Shown: one piece after another, positions 23,081 through 34,729 of the stretch
Layout: each line of letters begins with the position of its first letter
How positions within the stretch are numbered: the first letter of the stretch is position 1
Assembly: GCA_023653785.1 (NCBI GenBank)
Contig: JAMKCH010058128.1
Span: 1 to 64,000, forward strand
Direction: 5' to 3'
DNA length: 64,000 bases
From: Ophioderma brevispina
Taxonomy: Eukaryota; Echinodermata; Ophiuroidea; Amphilepidida; Ophiodermatidae
Made by a program: the position numbers and the translations under genes
The notes under the pieces: generated by a model
The model's input: only the letters and a program-made list of their open reading frames with translations
The model's database searches: none
Told to the model about the DNA's origin: nothing

Positions 23081-23289
23081 ATTGCCAGCGTATGAGGGTG
23101 TTAAAACATTTATGCTCTTGGCTGCATTCGAGCGGGCAAAGCTCCGCATTCCACGAAGCATGGATTCCGAGCTAATTGAGCTAAGAAACCATGGCTGACG
23201 TTATAGAGGAACAGATCAAATCTAAAAGTCCCAAAAGTGTACAAAATACAATTGTATCAATATACAAACATCATACTTATACCTGTTAA

Positions 23290-24050
23290 AAAAAAAACAA
23301 TGGTAATGTTTTTAAACCCTCTCTACCGAAGGGGGGTTTACCAACCCCATTGCTTTTTTTTTACGGATTGCTAAAACCCCCTTTTTGAGTCAATTTGTTT
23401 AATGTAATAGCCATGGACATTTCCAGAATTTTTAATAAAAAACAAACAAACAAAACACCCACTGGGTATAGGTAAGATATAGGGTGATCCCAAGTGATGG
23501 ATGGCGGGGGTACCAACATTGCCTAGTACGATAGGGAATATCACAGATACTTAATTTTGGAAAACCAATATATGGGCTGTGGTCCTCATCTTTCCATTGA
23601 TACCAAAATTACGACAAATGACGTCATAAAGTTTGCAGTCAGCAAACCGTAAGTGTCATGGACCACAGTATGAAATAGGTGAAAATATCCGACTATCAAT
23701 GAAGTTTTTTGGCTCTGAGTCTTACTGATGCGGAAATAAACTGGTTTCAATACCAGAGTAGTGCTATAATAATGTGTTTGAGTCGTGTTTAAAAATGGTG
23801 TTTAAAATATCACAGTTGCTACCCATAGATCCAAGGGTGTCATACGTTAATCCAATTAGGCGTAACAGTGAGTAATGTAATTGGGATTGTGGCACTTATT
23901 TTGATACCAATGGAAAGAATAAACCCTCAGCTATCCAGTGGTATTAATTTATAGGAATTAAATATTTCAGTTGGAAATCACAGGGGGGTGGTAACACTCC
24001 CCCCTCTGGAGTTTTGTTACAAAACTAGCTCAGGTAAACGAGGGATAACA
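23290..24050 (-). repeat. PAL foldback repeat, copy with both terminal hairpins
   Basis: Hairpin tracts GGGGGGTTTACCAACCCC (about 23327-23347) and GGGGGGTGGTAACACTCCCCCC (about 23983-24005) bracket the arms. Internal phrases are TTTCCATTGATACCAAAATTACG, AATGACGTCATAAAGTTTGCAG, and the inverse ATTTTGATACCAATGGAAAG. The flank GTTACAAAACTAGCTCAGGTAAACGAGGG is the inverse of CTACCTGAGCATTTTGTAAC at 18541, so similarity continues beyond the hairpin. Confidence 0.75.
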
Positions 24051-24539
24051 GATTTAACATAGGAGCTAAGGCGGTAGAAAAAACTTTGCAATCTAATTTT
24101 GCAAAGCATAATGTAGTTGTATACAAATGGTTGACCATATTGTTGAACTACCGCTGTACTATAGCCAAAACAGAATTGTGAATAAAAATGTTTATGTAGA
24201 CTCGCGAATAAGTCGATCTTTTTTTTATTAAATGACCCTTGGGGCCATTGCGGCTCCAAAACTGATGCAACGTTACTTTGCAGTTTTAAGTTCTTAGTAT
24301 GCGATATAATAAATTAGGATATGTGTTGCATGTGCTTGTATTGTAGGGAACAACTATGTATTAGTACACTAAAACAATGTTCTCCGAAAATATACAACTT
24401 AGCATATTAATTGTCTATAGAGTTGAAAATCACATGAACCAATGAAATACCGCGCGAGTTCCCCTAATGCAATTTAACACATTTATCCAAAAATCGCAAA
24501 ATGTTATTTCATTCCCTGATTTTATTTAGTTGTTACTTT

Positions 24540-25185
24540 GATTGTGTTGTCATCGTGGTTTTCAGGTCTTTTCAGGTAAAGCTCACAAATGATATCGAGG
24601 AAAGCTTTAAAAAGCCGTCCATTAAGGCAGGCGCATCGTGGTGGACCTTAGCAGCGTCGACAAACGTGTGGCACCAGGGTCTGACACTCAAGCTTCTCAG
24701 GACCATCACGGGTCGTCACCTTGTACAATTCATGAGTAATATGCTTGCAAACCGTAGCTTTATTCTCCAGGACCGTGAGGAGCAGGTGTCGCTGGCGTCG
24801 TCGAGGAACGGAGTACCACAAGGATCTGTACTTGCTCCCATGCTGGTTCAACTCTGTATATCAGCGATTACCTCAAAACAACTCTAGACAACTATGGCTA
24901 CGCTGACGATCTTGCCAGTCTCCACTGGACAGCAGCTGGACAGAAGTAGAAAGTACTACACTTACTGCTGTTGGGCCATACTTGCAGGCAATCTCAAGAC
25001 CCCTGGAAGACTGAAGCTTCAATTAACCCCAATGGAGCGTCTATGCATTAATCCTACACCAACCTATCTGGGAGTGAAGCTTGAATGGCAGCGTACTTAC
25101 CGGCAACACCTCACGAAGTCCGTATGCGCCAAGGTCTCTTCGATGAATAACCTCCTGTGCCGACCCCTCCAACATGCCGTGCTGG
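24540..25185 (+). pseudogene. Non-LTR retrotransposon reverse transcriptase, 5' part (Jockey-like group), broken
   Basis: The frame ending at 24885 holds KLTNDIEESF, WHQGLTLKLLRTI and NGVPQGSVLAPML, which are RT fingers/palm motifs of a LINE. A shift brings in YGYADDLAS (about 24893-24919), which keeps the two catalytic Asp residues. The following frame has PTPTYLGVKLE and YRQHLTK, then AKVSSMNNLL. The stretch between the YADD box and the thumb is shortened, and frameshifts are present. It is split from its C-terminal part (26466-27078) by a foreign element. Clade is uncertain. Confidence 0.85.
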
Positions 25186-26465
25186 GGCCATGTGGGTTTT
25201 TGTGTGTTTATCGGGCTATAGGGTGGCATGGGTTATGTGGCTATTCCTAATGGGGCCCATGTGGGTTGTAATTAATGGGTAACCCATGATGGGTTTTTGC
25301 CTCATGGGGCCCATGTGGGTTTTGTAATTGGGGCATGGTGGACCTGGGTATCATGTGGGCTATTCATGATGGGCCCATGTAGGCAACCCATATGGGTGTT
25401 TAATTGGGCTTACTTGTGTGGGTCCCATGTGGGATTAATCTTGGCTACCCATCATTGGTTTTACCCAAGTGTAATGGTCAGTGGGGCCCAATTGTTTTTC
25501 ACTTGGTTACATGGTCTTACGTGGGGCATGGAATTACACGGGTTTCTAAATGGGGCCATGGTGTGTGTTCAAGGGGTAACTGATAGGCCTTCCTTTACTT
25601 GGGCTTTATGGGGGTTTTTTCCTAAATGGGGCCCATTGTAAGGTTTTCAATGGTCTTCAATGATGAGTTTTCTTACTGGGCTTTAGTGGGTTCCCAAATG
25701 GGGCCTTTGTAGGTTTTCAATGGGTCAATGATTAGTTTCTTTACTTGGGCTTTAAGTGGGTTTCCTAAATGGGGCCATTGTAGGTTTTCAATTAGCCGGC
25801 TGAGTATATTTTACTCATATGCAAGGGTGGGCATTTCCAGGGCTGTCCATTTTGAGCCCAGTTGTGGGTAACATGTTTTTATTTTCCATTCTTTTGTATC
25901 AAATAATTATCTAACTTTTTATTAATTAGGTCACAACCGATCCCTGTCGATATGAAGGCCATAACGTACAAGTTTAATCATTTTAACTTCAACAATCCTT
26001 TTAAATAATCTAATTTGATGCCAATTTGTCAGTAAGTACAAGTGGTCGACTGGATAGAGCATTAGACTTCAGATCATGAGGTCCCCGGTTCGAATCCAAC
26101 CAAGGTAAGTAATACCTATTTGTAACCATGTTAGTATGAGATGCAAGTGATGCATAATGAATAGTTGGAATTAAAACAATATCCACCTCTACTAGAACTC
26201 TTTTTTTTTCTTTAATTAAAGCATATAATTAGCCGTTAACATGCATGTGATTTGTACTTGGCCCCATAAGGGCCCCATAAAGTACCCATCTACGGCCCAA
26301 ATAGATAACCCACTGGGGACCATCATGGTTCCCGACGAAAAAAAAAGAGGGCCCCACATGGGCTGCCAATTTGGGGCCCAGAAACTTGGCCCATGCAGGA
26401 CCCATATTGGACCCTTGCCTCAATGTTGGAGGGGGACTTGCTGGATCCCCATGGGGGCCAGCATG
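25186..26465. mobile_element. ~1.28-kb insertion made of GGGCCCATGTGGG-like repeats, inside the LINE RT
   Basis: The edges TGCTGGGGCCATGTGGG (25180-25196) and the inverse of TGCTGGCCCCCATGGGG (26448-26464) form an imperfect TIR. The left ~600 bp is a degenerate array of ATGGGGCCCATGTGGGTTT words, including three ~75-bp units from about 25610 to 25795. The right ~200 bp holds the inverse CCCATATGGGCCCC words. The middle is AT-rich and contains a tRNA-like segment. No transposase was found. It interrupts an RT reading frame, so it is an insertion. Open frames in the array are repeat artefacts. Confidence 0.75.
26036..26107 (+). repeat. tRNA-like sequence (pseudo-tRNA or SINE head)
   Basis: TGGTCGACTGGATAGAGCA resembles an A-box/D-arm and CCGGTTCGAATCC is a good B-box, correctly spaced. 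The T-stem (CCCGG against CCAAC) and the anticodon stem do not pair, so it is unlikely to be a working tRNA. It lies inside the inserted element and is probably a SINE remnant or captured tRNA. Confidence 0.5.
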
Positions 26466-27078
26466 GTGCAACAGCTCTCATACAAAGAAGCTGGACACAG
26501 TACTCAACGAGACCTTGAGAACCATTACTGGTTGCCTCCGTCCTACTCCATCTCAGTTTCTACCAGTGCTTTCAGGCATTGCACATGCAGTGCTTCGGAA
26601 AGAACGCCACGCGCACAAACTAGTGAATAAGGCTCTGCTGGACAACAAGCACCTGCTGCATAACACTGTTAAAGAATCACACCAGCTCGGCAGACAGAGA
26701 CTGTGCTCTCGTCGACCTTTCTGTCGACACGCTGCTAAACTCCCCAGCTCCCCATTCAACATCTTACAGACATGGAATACTGCCTGGCTAGATACTTCAA
26801 GACCAGATCAGCTCACTATTACACCTAAGACAGAACTACCACCTGGCAGCAATCTCCCACGCAAGGAATGGGTCACCTTAAACCGGATTCGCACAGGAGC
26901 CGGTCGCTTCAACAGCAATATGCACCGATGGGGGCTGCGGCCATCGCCAGCCTGCCAATCACAGACTGCGGATCACATTCTCAATGAGTGCCCTACCTTT
27001 CGTCCACCGGTAGACATAGACTTCTCAAACCCCAACCAATCAACAGTGAGCTGGCTCCACCATTTACAACATATTTAG
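26466..27078 (+). pseudogene. Same LINE RT, C-terminal part with zinc-knuckle-like end
   Basis: The open frame continues the split element: HTKKLDTVLNETLRTITGCL, then RKEWVTLNRIRTGAGRF and WGLRPSPACQSQTADHILNE followed by a Cys-Pro. Related LINEs end with a Cys-x-Cys...His...Cys motif here. In this copy the second Cys has become Ser (PACQS), so the motif is damaged. It stops at 27076-27078 within about ten residues of the normal end. The portion missing between 25185 and 26466 is only a few dozen codons. Confidence 0.88.
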
Positions 27079-27369
27079 CTGCAGCCTCATACGCAAGAAG
27101 AAGAAGGTCTTTCTAAAAAAAATAAACCCAGAATAAACTACACATCATTCAAAATAAGACAAATTAGGGCTTCTAAAATTCGAAGATAGGGTCATACAAT
27201 TACAGCTCAACCATGTCTTCCAAATTTATAATATATTCATCTAACCGGTTTTTATATATATTTTGCGCTTAATCCCCGTAAATAGGCACAAAGTGCGGTT
27301 GCCAAGAAATTGTCAAAATCATTTCGCTTCATCTTGGTGGCTGCTCAAAGACATGCCTTACAAGCGCAC

Positions 27370-27514
27370 AAGCCTATCAGAACTTACATTGTAATATTCC
27401 ACGTAAAGTTCCACAGATTTCGCTTGGGTCGACGAGACATTTGAGATTAAGTATATTGCCCAAGTGACACAAACACGGTGACCACAGTCATGGGGCTCGA
27501 ACTCCCGATGTTAA
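27370..27514 (-). mobile_element. tRNA-derived SINE on the minus strand, body and B-box
   Basis: Read on the minus strand, CATCGGGAGTTCGAGCCCC (B-box) is followed by GACTGTGGTCACCGTGTTTG and a CACTTGGGCAATATACTT block, the same body as the SINE at 6.2-6.5 kb. The upstream (A-box) side stops exactly at a TTAA where the family-F element begins. A plausible A-box half lies beyond that element at 28841-28900. Confidence 0.65.
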
Positions 27515-28840
27515 AGGAAATATGTCATGATTCTGAATATTTGGAATATTTGGTATGGATGGAAAGCTTAAGTAACGTAGATTACATATAAATCAAAATA
27601 AGTTGAAAATTGTCCACATTTGTTGAGTATTTTGCCCTTTTAATTTTCCAATAGCTCACTCGAAAACGATTCCGACAAATCCACATCGCAGGCAAATGTG
27701 ACGTCAAAGTGATGACCATCATATCGCAGTGTTGCCACTTTCTATTCGAGTGAACTGCGATCGATGTGCTTTTATATCAATAATAATTAAAACACAACGA
27801 AATGAAACAAAATATGGCATTCTGTAACTTATTTTCAAATTTTTATTATTACTTTCATTAATCCATCAATATTACAGTGTCAGCAATGACAAAAAATAAC
27901 AATTCGAGTCAACACGATGTTTTCTTTCCTGTAATTGAGAACTTGGTGAAATATTAATAGAAACAAATTTGCATCCCTTCTCCAGCTGTCGCAAAATCCT
28001 AAAATATTTCGTCAACACCACTATAGTAGATTCAACCCATCGTGTCACCTCTAGTACTTCTTCGAAGGTACAGGCATTGAATGAGGGGCATGTGCAGTGG
28101 GTGGAAATTAAAATTCCACGTTAAACCTATTGAAACATGTAGTCCGATAGCAGAGAAAAATCAATCCTATTCTTTATAATGAAAGCATTGAAATCAACGT
28201 AAGCGCATTTAGAGCTACATTATCTCTCAAAAGATTATGACTAATCGTATTTGCTTCAGTGGTATTCAATGTAATGTCACTGACTTTTTGATCGAACACA
28301 AAAGTCTTTTGCACTCTCTTTCTAAACATGTCAAATGAAAAAGCCCAGATTATCTTAGTTTGTTCATGAAACATGTGAATCGGCCCCAAATATTGTTTTT
28401 TCTTTTCTGTCTCCTCTCCCATAATTCGACGCTGTCCCAAAACTTTTCTCTCTTCTGGTTACAACACGATGAGTTGAAATCTACTATAAGCTCATGCTTA
28501 AACCCATTCCGTAATTCATAATCTCCCAAATAGTGTTGGCTAGTGTAACTTTTTCATTGCAATACACACACAAATATAATTTTCATTCACCAGCATTGTC
28601 ATCACTTTGACGTCACGAGGAGACAACATTGCGCTTTTTGATAATAAAGCATGGCCGAGAAATCCGCCCGTGTCCTTCGTATGTCTAAAAAGCAAAAAAT
28701 TAAAATGCCAATGCCTCTATTTTTGTTATTTTACAATCAAATTTTGTATTATTTTTTCGGGAAGTTCGTGATGTATTGTACATCTATTTTTTATGAATTG
28801 AAATCAAAAAACTAGCTTGACAACATCTTGAAAATTTCCT
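27515..28840. mobile_element. Family F TTAA element, ~1.33 kb
   Basis: Left end AGGAAATATGTCATGATTC and right end (inverse) AGGAAATTTTCAAGATGTT are flanked by TTAA at 27511-27514 and 28841-28844. A subterminal inverted pair GTGACGTCAAAGTGATGAC lies near 27700 and 28600. The longest internal frame (minus strand, 28174-28440, 88 codons) has no recognised domain, so no transposase can be assigned. It is probably non-autonomous. Confidence 0.75.
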
Positions 28841-28900
28841 TTAAACGTTCCCTAATGATCACGGTCCCGGCGCCTTTCCACTGGAAGACACGTGCCCTCA
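28841..28900 (-). repeat. Probable 5' (A-box) remainder of the interrupted SINE
   Basis: On the minus strand, CCGTGATCATTAGGGAACG can be read as a tRNA D-arm/A-box region. Joined across the TTAA it leads directly into the B-box half at 27514. The anticodon-loop position then coincides with the TTAA. This is an inference from spacing; the match is short. Confidence 0.4.
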
Positions 28901-29990
28901 CGTCCACTGGACGTGACCACGCGTGATCTCACGTTCACTGGACCACAATGCTCTCGCCGTGTATCTTAGTGATCGAGGTATCTGAGTGACCATTTATCCC
29001 GGGCCATTTATATAAAAAGTATCAGAAAGCCATCGTTTTATAATCCCAGGGGAGCACACACCTTAATTTTGGTAGTTCCTACCTTCAGGGGCAATTTTTA
29101 ACAGCAAAACTCCTCCAATTCACTGCAAATCAATACATGAATCTTCCCCTTTCCTTCCGGGCACTACAAATCGATCAATAGTTACGTCCAACTTCCAAAA
29201 AAAGTAAAATCTCATCTTGACATGAAAACAAGAGTGAGTGAGGGAAAGGGCATCATTCCTTACATGCCTAGTGGTATATCTACTCTTTGCCATGGTTTTT
29301 TTTTCTTATGTACGGTTCCCGTTTCGTTAAGTCCAACCAATGGAAATGAGGTCCTTGGGTGTGGGGCTTTTTTGTGTCTATCCTCTTGGTCTCATCATGC
29401 TTCTGTCAGTTTTCCCTTTTTATGATTTTATATCATTTTTAATTTTTTACTACATACTGAACTTTTGTATGTATTTATGTGATTGAATGTGCCAATAAAG
29501 ATAATGTGTGCAAGAAATGCGTAAGTAAATTTTGAGCATTTTGAGATACGAACAATTGAAGTTACAATACTGTAGAAAACACACCAGAAGGTGATCCTTA
29601 GGTGAAATATGGCAGGGATATATTATATTTTTGGAATGGGATTTGAATTGTTTTCAAAAATCGTAGGGGGAGAGTGAATTTGCTGATCGATTTATCGATT
29701 TATTGATTTTTGGCTTCTTGTACACACATTGAATCCATAACCTTTGTACGGGTTTATGTTGAGTAAATTAACAAAGTAAACGTGTACAAATAATGCCTAA
29801 ATTCAAAAAAATTGGTTTATAAAATATGTGATGATTAGTGTCAGTACATTCAAAGAAAAATATAGTATGAAAGGAACTTAGAGAGGTATTGTGGGCAGTT
29901 TTGTGCTGCTATAGTAGATTTTGTACTGTAAAATGGGACATGAATCACTTTGGGACGATAAGTTGTGCAAAAATTCGATAAACCCAGTTT
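28901..29990. other. No gene recognised
   Basis: A small CACGTCCACTGGACGTG palindrome lies near 28900-28920. A 67-codon frame at 29222-29425 is followed by CCAATAAAGATAATGTGTG near 29491, which could be a polyadenylation context. The frame itself has no recognisable domain, and I see no splice structure. Confidence 0.35.
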
Positions 29991-30420
29991 ATCGACGATA
30001 AACCAGGTTTTTTCGCCGATTATCCTTGATTAATTTAATTGATAAACCTCTTTTAACAATGAAAAACTAGATTTAACAAAAACTAATGATATCGGTCGAT
30101 ATTGAAGGTTTAAAACCTAGAAATAATGTAACAATTTTATTATCATGTTTATCGAATTGAAATCTAGATTAAATCACATCGAATAACTAACGTTTAGATA
30201 TCAAAAAACCCCTATAACGTTGATATTCTTGCTTCTGATAGAACCAGATAATCAAATCGAAAAACTTGGTTTATCAATTCGATAAACCAGGATAATCAAA
30301 TCGAAATAATATCAATTTTGTTGATAACTATGTTTATCAACCATATAAGGGTTTGTTGTTGAAAACTAGGTTTACAATTCGATAAAATCGGCGAAAAAAA
30401 AAAACCCGTTTATCGTCGAT
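29991..30420. mobile_element. Family H palindromic TIR element, GATAAACC-rich (430 bp)
   Basis: The left end ATCGACGATAAACCAGG with TTTTTTCGCCGAT and the right end, its inverse (ATCGGCGAAAA...CCCGTTTATCGTCGAT), form a long imperfect inverted repeat. The motif (A)TTCGATAAACC recurs at least six times in both orientations inside, so the whole element can fold on itself. No target duplication was seen and no coding frame found. Confidence 0.75.
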
Positions 30421-31575
30421 CCACTAGGTGTAATCAATATTTGAACCCTACTGTACATAATTTACATTTCAATGTATCCCAATCAAATTTACCAGAGATT
30501 TGCTAAATAAGATTTCATCAAATATTTTAGTTTAATATTATATCAAACAGAAATAAATCACAACATATTTTTTTTTTTCGCTTGGATTTTTGGGTATCAA
30601 GGTGGTGGAACTTTAAAGCACTTATTGGCCTCTCGCATTGGTGACAAACGCAAAATCAGCCCCCCCCCCCCAAAAACAATAATAACGTTTGCAACCTTAA
30701 AAAATACTTATAACCCTAATAATTTTACCCCATAACAGACTATCTAAAACCATGTTTAACTCAATTTCATTCCCCCAAATGGACGAAGGTACTTCCTTGG
30801 TTCACACGTCTAAAGTAGAAATGAATGAAAAAACTTACGGACCACTATGGGATCACATAAGCACTGTTGTAAACTGTTTCATGTCAAGTTTTACTTTGAC
30901 TACATAGTATTCCCAAAATTAGAGTAACAATGGGTTAACCCTTTGTACATAACACATTATCCGTTGCAAAATTTAGAGTGTTAGGTATCAAATGGTGACG
31001 AATTCAGATCATACGTCACATACGTCAAACATGAACATTGGAAGATCATGTGATTATATGTAACTAAGCTCTTGTGAATTTCTCTTTTCAAATTTCATGA
31101 TTAGTTTGCATTTATCGCTCATTTCATTAAATATTGAAAATGAATTATATCTTCTGTCAAGTACGTCAATTACATGACGACAAATAACATGCTACATTAA
31201 AATATGAATTAATGTCTTTCTTCTCTCTCGCTCGCTCACCTCGCTCAATGCACTCGCCTTTCTTACGATTGTCTGGGATTGTTTCAGTTACTTCTGGAAA
31301 GTTAGAATGGTCCCTAAAACGATCGAAACATCTTTAAAAGATGTTTCCTTTTTATTGTTTTTGAGAGTTGAGGCAGATTCCATATACATGGTTTATCAAA
31401 CATGGACCCTGATTGTGCCCGCCCCGCCATTTTTAATTTTAAGTAACACATATTTAACATAGTGTGCTTAGATATTTATCAAGTCAATTTTTTCTTACCA
31501 CCCTGTTTTTTAAACCTCGTCTATCCTAGCCATTGTTTCTTTTTCTTTTTTTTTTTTTTTTTTTTTTTGGTAACA
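30421..31575. other. No gene recognised; poly-C and poly-T tracts
   Basis: C-run at about 30661-30672 and T-run at about 31549-31568. The rest is AT-rich with no protein or RNA signals. Confidence 0.4.
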
Positions 31576-31580
31576 ACACA

Positions 31581-31690
31581 CAGGGTCCGTTTCCCGAGAA
31601 CTATGATCGTAAATCTCATCTTACGCATGGCTTAAGATTTTTGTGGGGTTACGACCATGGTAGTAGCTGTTCCAGGAACCCGTGGTACTC
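31581..31690. mobile_element. Family G short TIR element, eroded copy
   Basis: Left GGGTCCGTTTCCCGAGAACT...CGTAA and right GGTTACGACCAT...TGTTCCAGGAACCCG resemble the better-preserved family-G copies at 41.6 and 58.1 kb. Ends are approximate. Confidence 0.5.
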
Positions 31691-32089
31691 AGATGGTCGT
31701 AGTGCATTTCTACAGTAAACCTACGACAAGCTTACGTTAACATAAACTAAGCAGAATTTAAAGGTCATTCCATTCTTGATTGAGATTAAAATTTGGCTCT
31801 GTCTGGGTGCAAGTCTGAGACACTTTTAACACATTGTTAATTGTGCCTATTATTCAATCAGGTTGAAGGTTTTTTATGTGTGGCATCTTATAGAAACTTA
31901 AACAGTATTAAAACACTCGGACAGGTTCGCTTATGTCCGGTCAACTTAGGTATGATTCGTTCATTTTTTTTCGCGTGTGTGTATGTGGTGTGTGTGTGTG
32001 TGTGTTTAACCTGCAATATATATTTTTGATTTGTTCATGTAGCCCCTTTCTTCACCTCTTTTATACATCACGGTTATAATAATTATTTT

Positions 32090-32945
32090 ATTCAGGTCTT
32101 GCCCCGGTATACCTTTCTTCTCCCTTCACTTCATGCACTCGTTTTCATTCTATGGTACCAGAAGTCAACCACATACTCTTTGTATGAAACCCTCTTGGAA
32201 CTTAATGCAGGTACACGTAACTTTCCCATATGAAAGCAACAAAATATGGAACAGTCTTCCTGCAGATCTTCTCCCGCTGTGACTATAATATAATTGTCTT
32301 TTCACCGCTTAACATCAACATTTGTAAATCCTACTTAAGGCAGAATGTATATTTTGCTCTGCTTTCTGATATCTTTGTTATTATCATTATAATGCGGACA
32401 AGATTAGCTCAATCAGTAGCGCTTCTCGACTCCAGTTTTATGCTCATCCATGCGTAGGCCGGTGCGTTCGAGCCCTGTGAAATTCAGCTATCTTTTAATT
32501 ATCCCTGGACAAGAAATTAACCGCTTCGTTGTCCCGATTTACCCATGCGATATTTGGGAAGCTGATCCCGGCTGCGATGGTTATCTCGATGTATGTTTTG
32601 CTGATAAGGGAAAGCGCTGATCCCGATCTGCTGCATCCATTGAAATGATGCTAAATGGTTTATGGTATGGTTGGGCCACAGCGATCAGCGACCATTTGTG
32701 AAAGCGCTTAGAGGCCAATAGCATAAGGCGCTATATAAATCTCTGCTATTATTATTATTATTATTATATTCATACTGTATTCTATTATAATTTGTATTTT
32801 TGCCATTCATTGTTTATATAGTACTTATGTTTATACAAGTACATGTACATTCTGTAAATGCAGGGCCTCCTTGGAAATCAGTGCTTGTGTCACTGAAGTT
32901 GCTACAGTGCCTAAAGAAAGCTTAAATAAATAAAAATAAATAAAT
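32090..32945 (+). mobile_element. LINE 3' end (CR1/L2-like), interrupted by a SINE
   Basis: Coding traces near 32170-32390, in shifted frames, include YESNKIWNSLPADLL and LNINICKSYLRQNVYF, the typical WNSLP-containing C-terminal region of CR1/L2 LINEs. The element resumes after the SINE with the untranslated phrase GGGCCTCCTTGGAAATCAGTG and ends in an AAATAAATAA tail at about 32927-32945. The upstream part is missing or unrecognisable. Confidence 0.75.
32394..32767 (+). mobile_element. tRNA-derived SINE with (ATT)n tail, nested in the LINE
   Basis: A-box-like ATTAGCTCAATCAGTAGCG (32403-32421) and B-box GCGTTCGAGCCC (32464-32475) are at tRNA spacing. The body ends with AGGCGCTATATAAATCTCTG and seven ATT units. 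Head, body and tail look complete. The two LINE halves on either side support insertion rather than co-inheritance. Confidence 0.85.
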
Positions 32946-34420
32946 AATAGAAATGTTTAATTATAGTAACTATTTCAGTTAGTTATATTTATGCGAGTGA
33001 AATCTGTTTATTTTCATTTATGTGACCAATTTAGATGTACTCCATACTCTATTTTGTTATTTTCTTTTTTTTTTAAATCGGAATTCGGTAGGGTCCTTTT
33101 ATTATAAAATAAATATAATATAAAACTCAATACCGTGTTAACATGCAGCTACCATAACTTACAGGTAAAATGTACATTTTAAATTTAATTGCAATAAATA
33201 CTAACTTGATTGGTACATGCACGGTATATGTAACGTTTTTCTCAATAAATATAACATAGGCCTATATAACAAGATGTTCCATGTACGTCAAATCCCGGCA
33301 TTAAAGATATGGTTCTTGAAATATGGATCAAGTATATAATTTTGGTTTGTTGGTCAATACGAGTTCCCGAGTTCCAGATAGTTTTGCATCTAATGCAAGA
33401 TTTAAGGTTTTGTTTGAGCAATGAAAAAATATTACTGTTAGAGGGTCAGTTGGTCAAGAAAACCTTACATAACTTAGTGTATGTTTATTTAGCCAAAAAC
33501 GGGGTATAGGGTTGATTGTCTGGCTGTAAACATTATACTACAAGCTGCTACCCAAGTCGAATGACACGTATGAAGCTTGATGACATATCGCGGTATATCT
33601 TCAAAAGCAACGACACAGTAGGGTATAGGTCGCTATTAGTTTTCTGTCTTCATTAGATAACATGGCTAATGTAGATATGTGTCAATATGCTCATGCACAA
33701 AGAGTTATTGTTTATAGACAGTAAATTTAGCATTTGAACCTTTTTCGCAAACAAACACCACCCAATAACATGTTTACTTTTTTTTCGGTACCCTAGGTGT
33801 AATAATTATACAAGAGAACTTTCTATTCAATACCCTCTGAAATCTGGTCAGTGCCTTTAAGCTTACGTAATAACGATGTCGTGTGACGTGTTCATCGTAG
33901 GCCTATACAGTACAGAACGTACTATTCCCCCTTTAAATGGAAAATAGGCCTACATTTTATATAAGTATTCACAATTTAGACATTCTGTACTCATTAATCA
34001 CTTGCTAATCTGACATACTTTCAACTTGGGGAAGGAGATCAATCAACTTTGGAAGTAACGGTGATGTGCTGAAAACTCGGAGGTCTTTGGAGACACGCCC
34101 CTAAAAATGTGAGGTTGAAATACACAAAAGAGGCATATTTTGATTTAAAAAAGGAAATCTATGTTTTGAAATTGTGAGAAAATTCGACAAGAGATTATAG
34201 GCCTACATACTCTCTAATTTTTAGATTAAAAACTAATCTAATTTGATTGCTATCAGGGACAAATCTAAAGTTTAGATTGAAATTTAAATCAAAATACATT
34301 GAAATATAAATCTAATAGATTAAAAATGTTAATCAAAATTTAGATTTGTCCTCCGTTTTAATCTACGATATTTAGAGAGTAATTCTTTCAAATTAGTTTT
34401 GAAAATCGGTCATTGGGTGA
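32946..34420. other. No gene recognised
   Basis: AT-rich sequence with short frames only. No repeats or domains recognised. Confidence 0.4.
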
Positions 34421-34427
34421 CACTAAG

Positions 34428-34562
34428 CAAAAACAAAACAAAACAAAACAAAAATAAAACAACCCACAAATACACACACACATACACCTACACACACACA
34501 CACCCATTCATCCACACACACACACACACACACATATCGTACACACATACACACACACACCA
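34428..34562 (+). repeat. (AAAAC)n and (CA)n microsatellite
   Basis: AAAAC units at about 34428-34460 run into imperfect CACACA/CATACA arrays to 34562. The 60-codon frame across it is low complexity. Confidence 0.95.
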
Positions 34563-34729
34563 AAATCAAACACAAGAGTGACCTCCGGCTCTTGAACATG
34601 TTCGAGATGGGTGGAATAGTCTCCTACAATCATCTCCATGCCTTGTATCCCCTTTTCCAAATAAAATCACGAATTATAGCTCTTCCATAATGTCCATGAT
34701 ATCAGCTTGTATCGTTATATGCCTAGTCT

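Noticed and set aside
26036..26107. Working tRNA gene
   Set aside because: A- and B-box-like sequences are good but the T-arm and anticodon stems do not pair, and it lies in a transposon-like insertion.
25297..26630. Gly/Pro/His/Trp-rich frames
   Set aside because: They are translations of the GGGCCCATGTGGG array and its inverse. Only the part after about 26466 belongs to the LINE RT.
34399..34581. Thr/His-rich frame
   Set aside because: Encoded by AAAAC and CA microsatellites.
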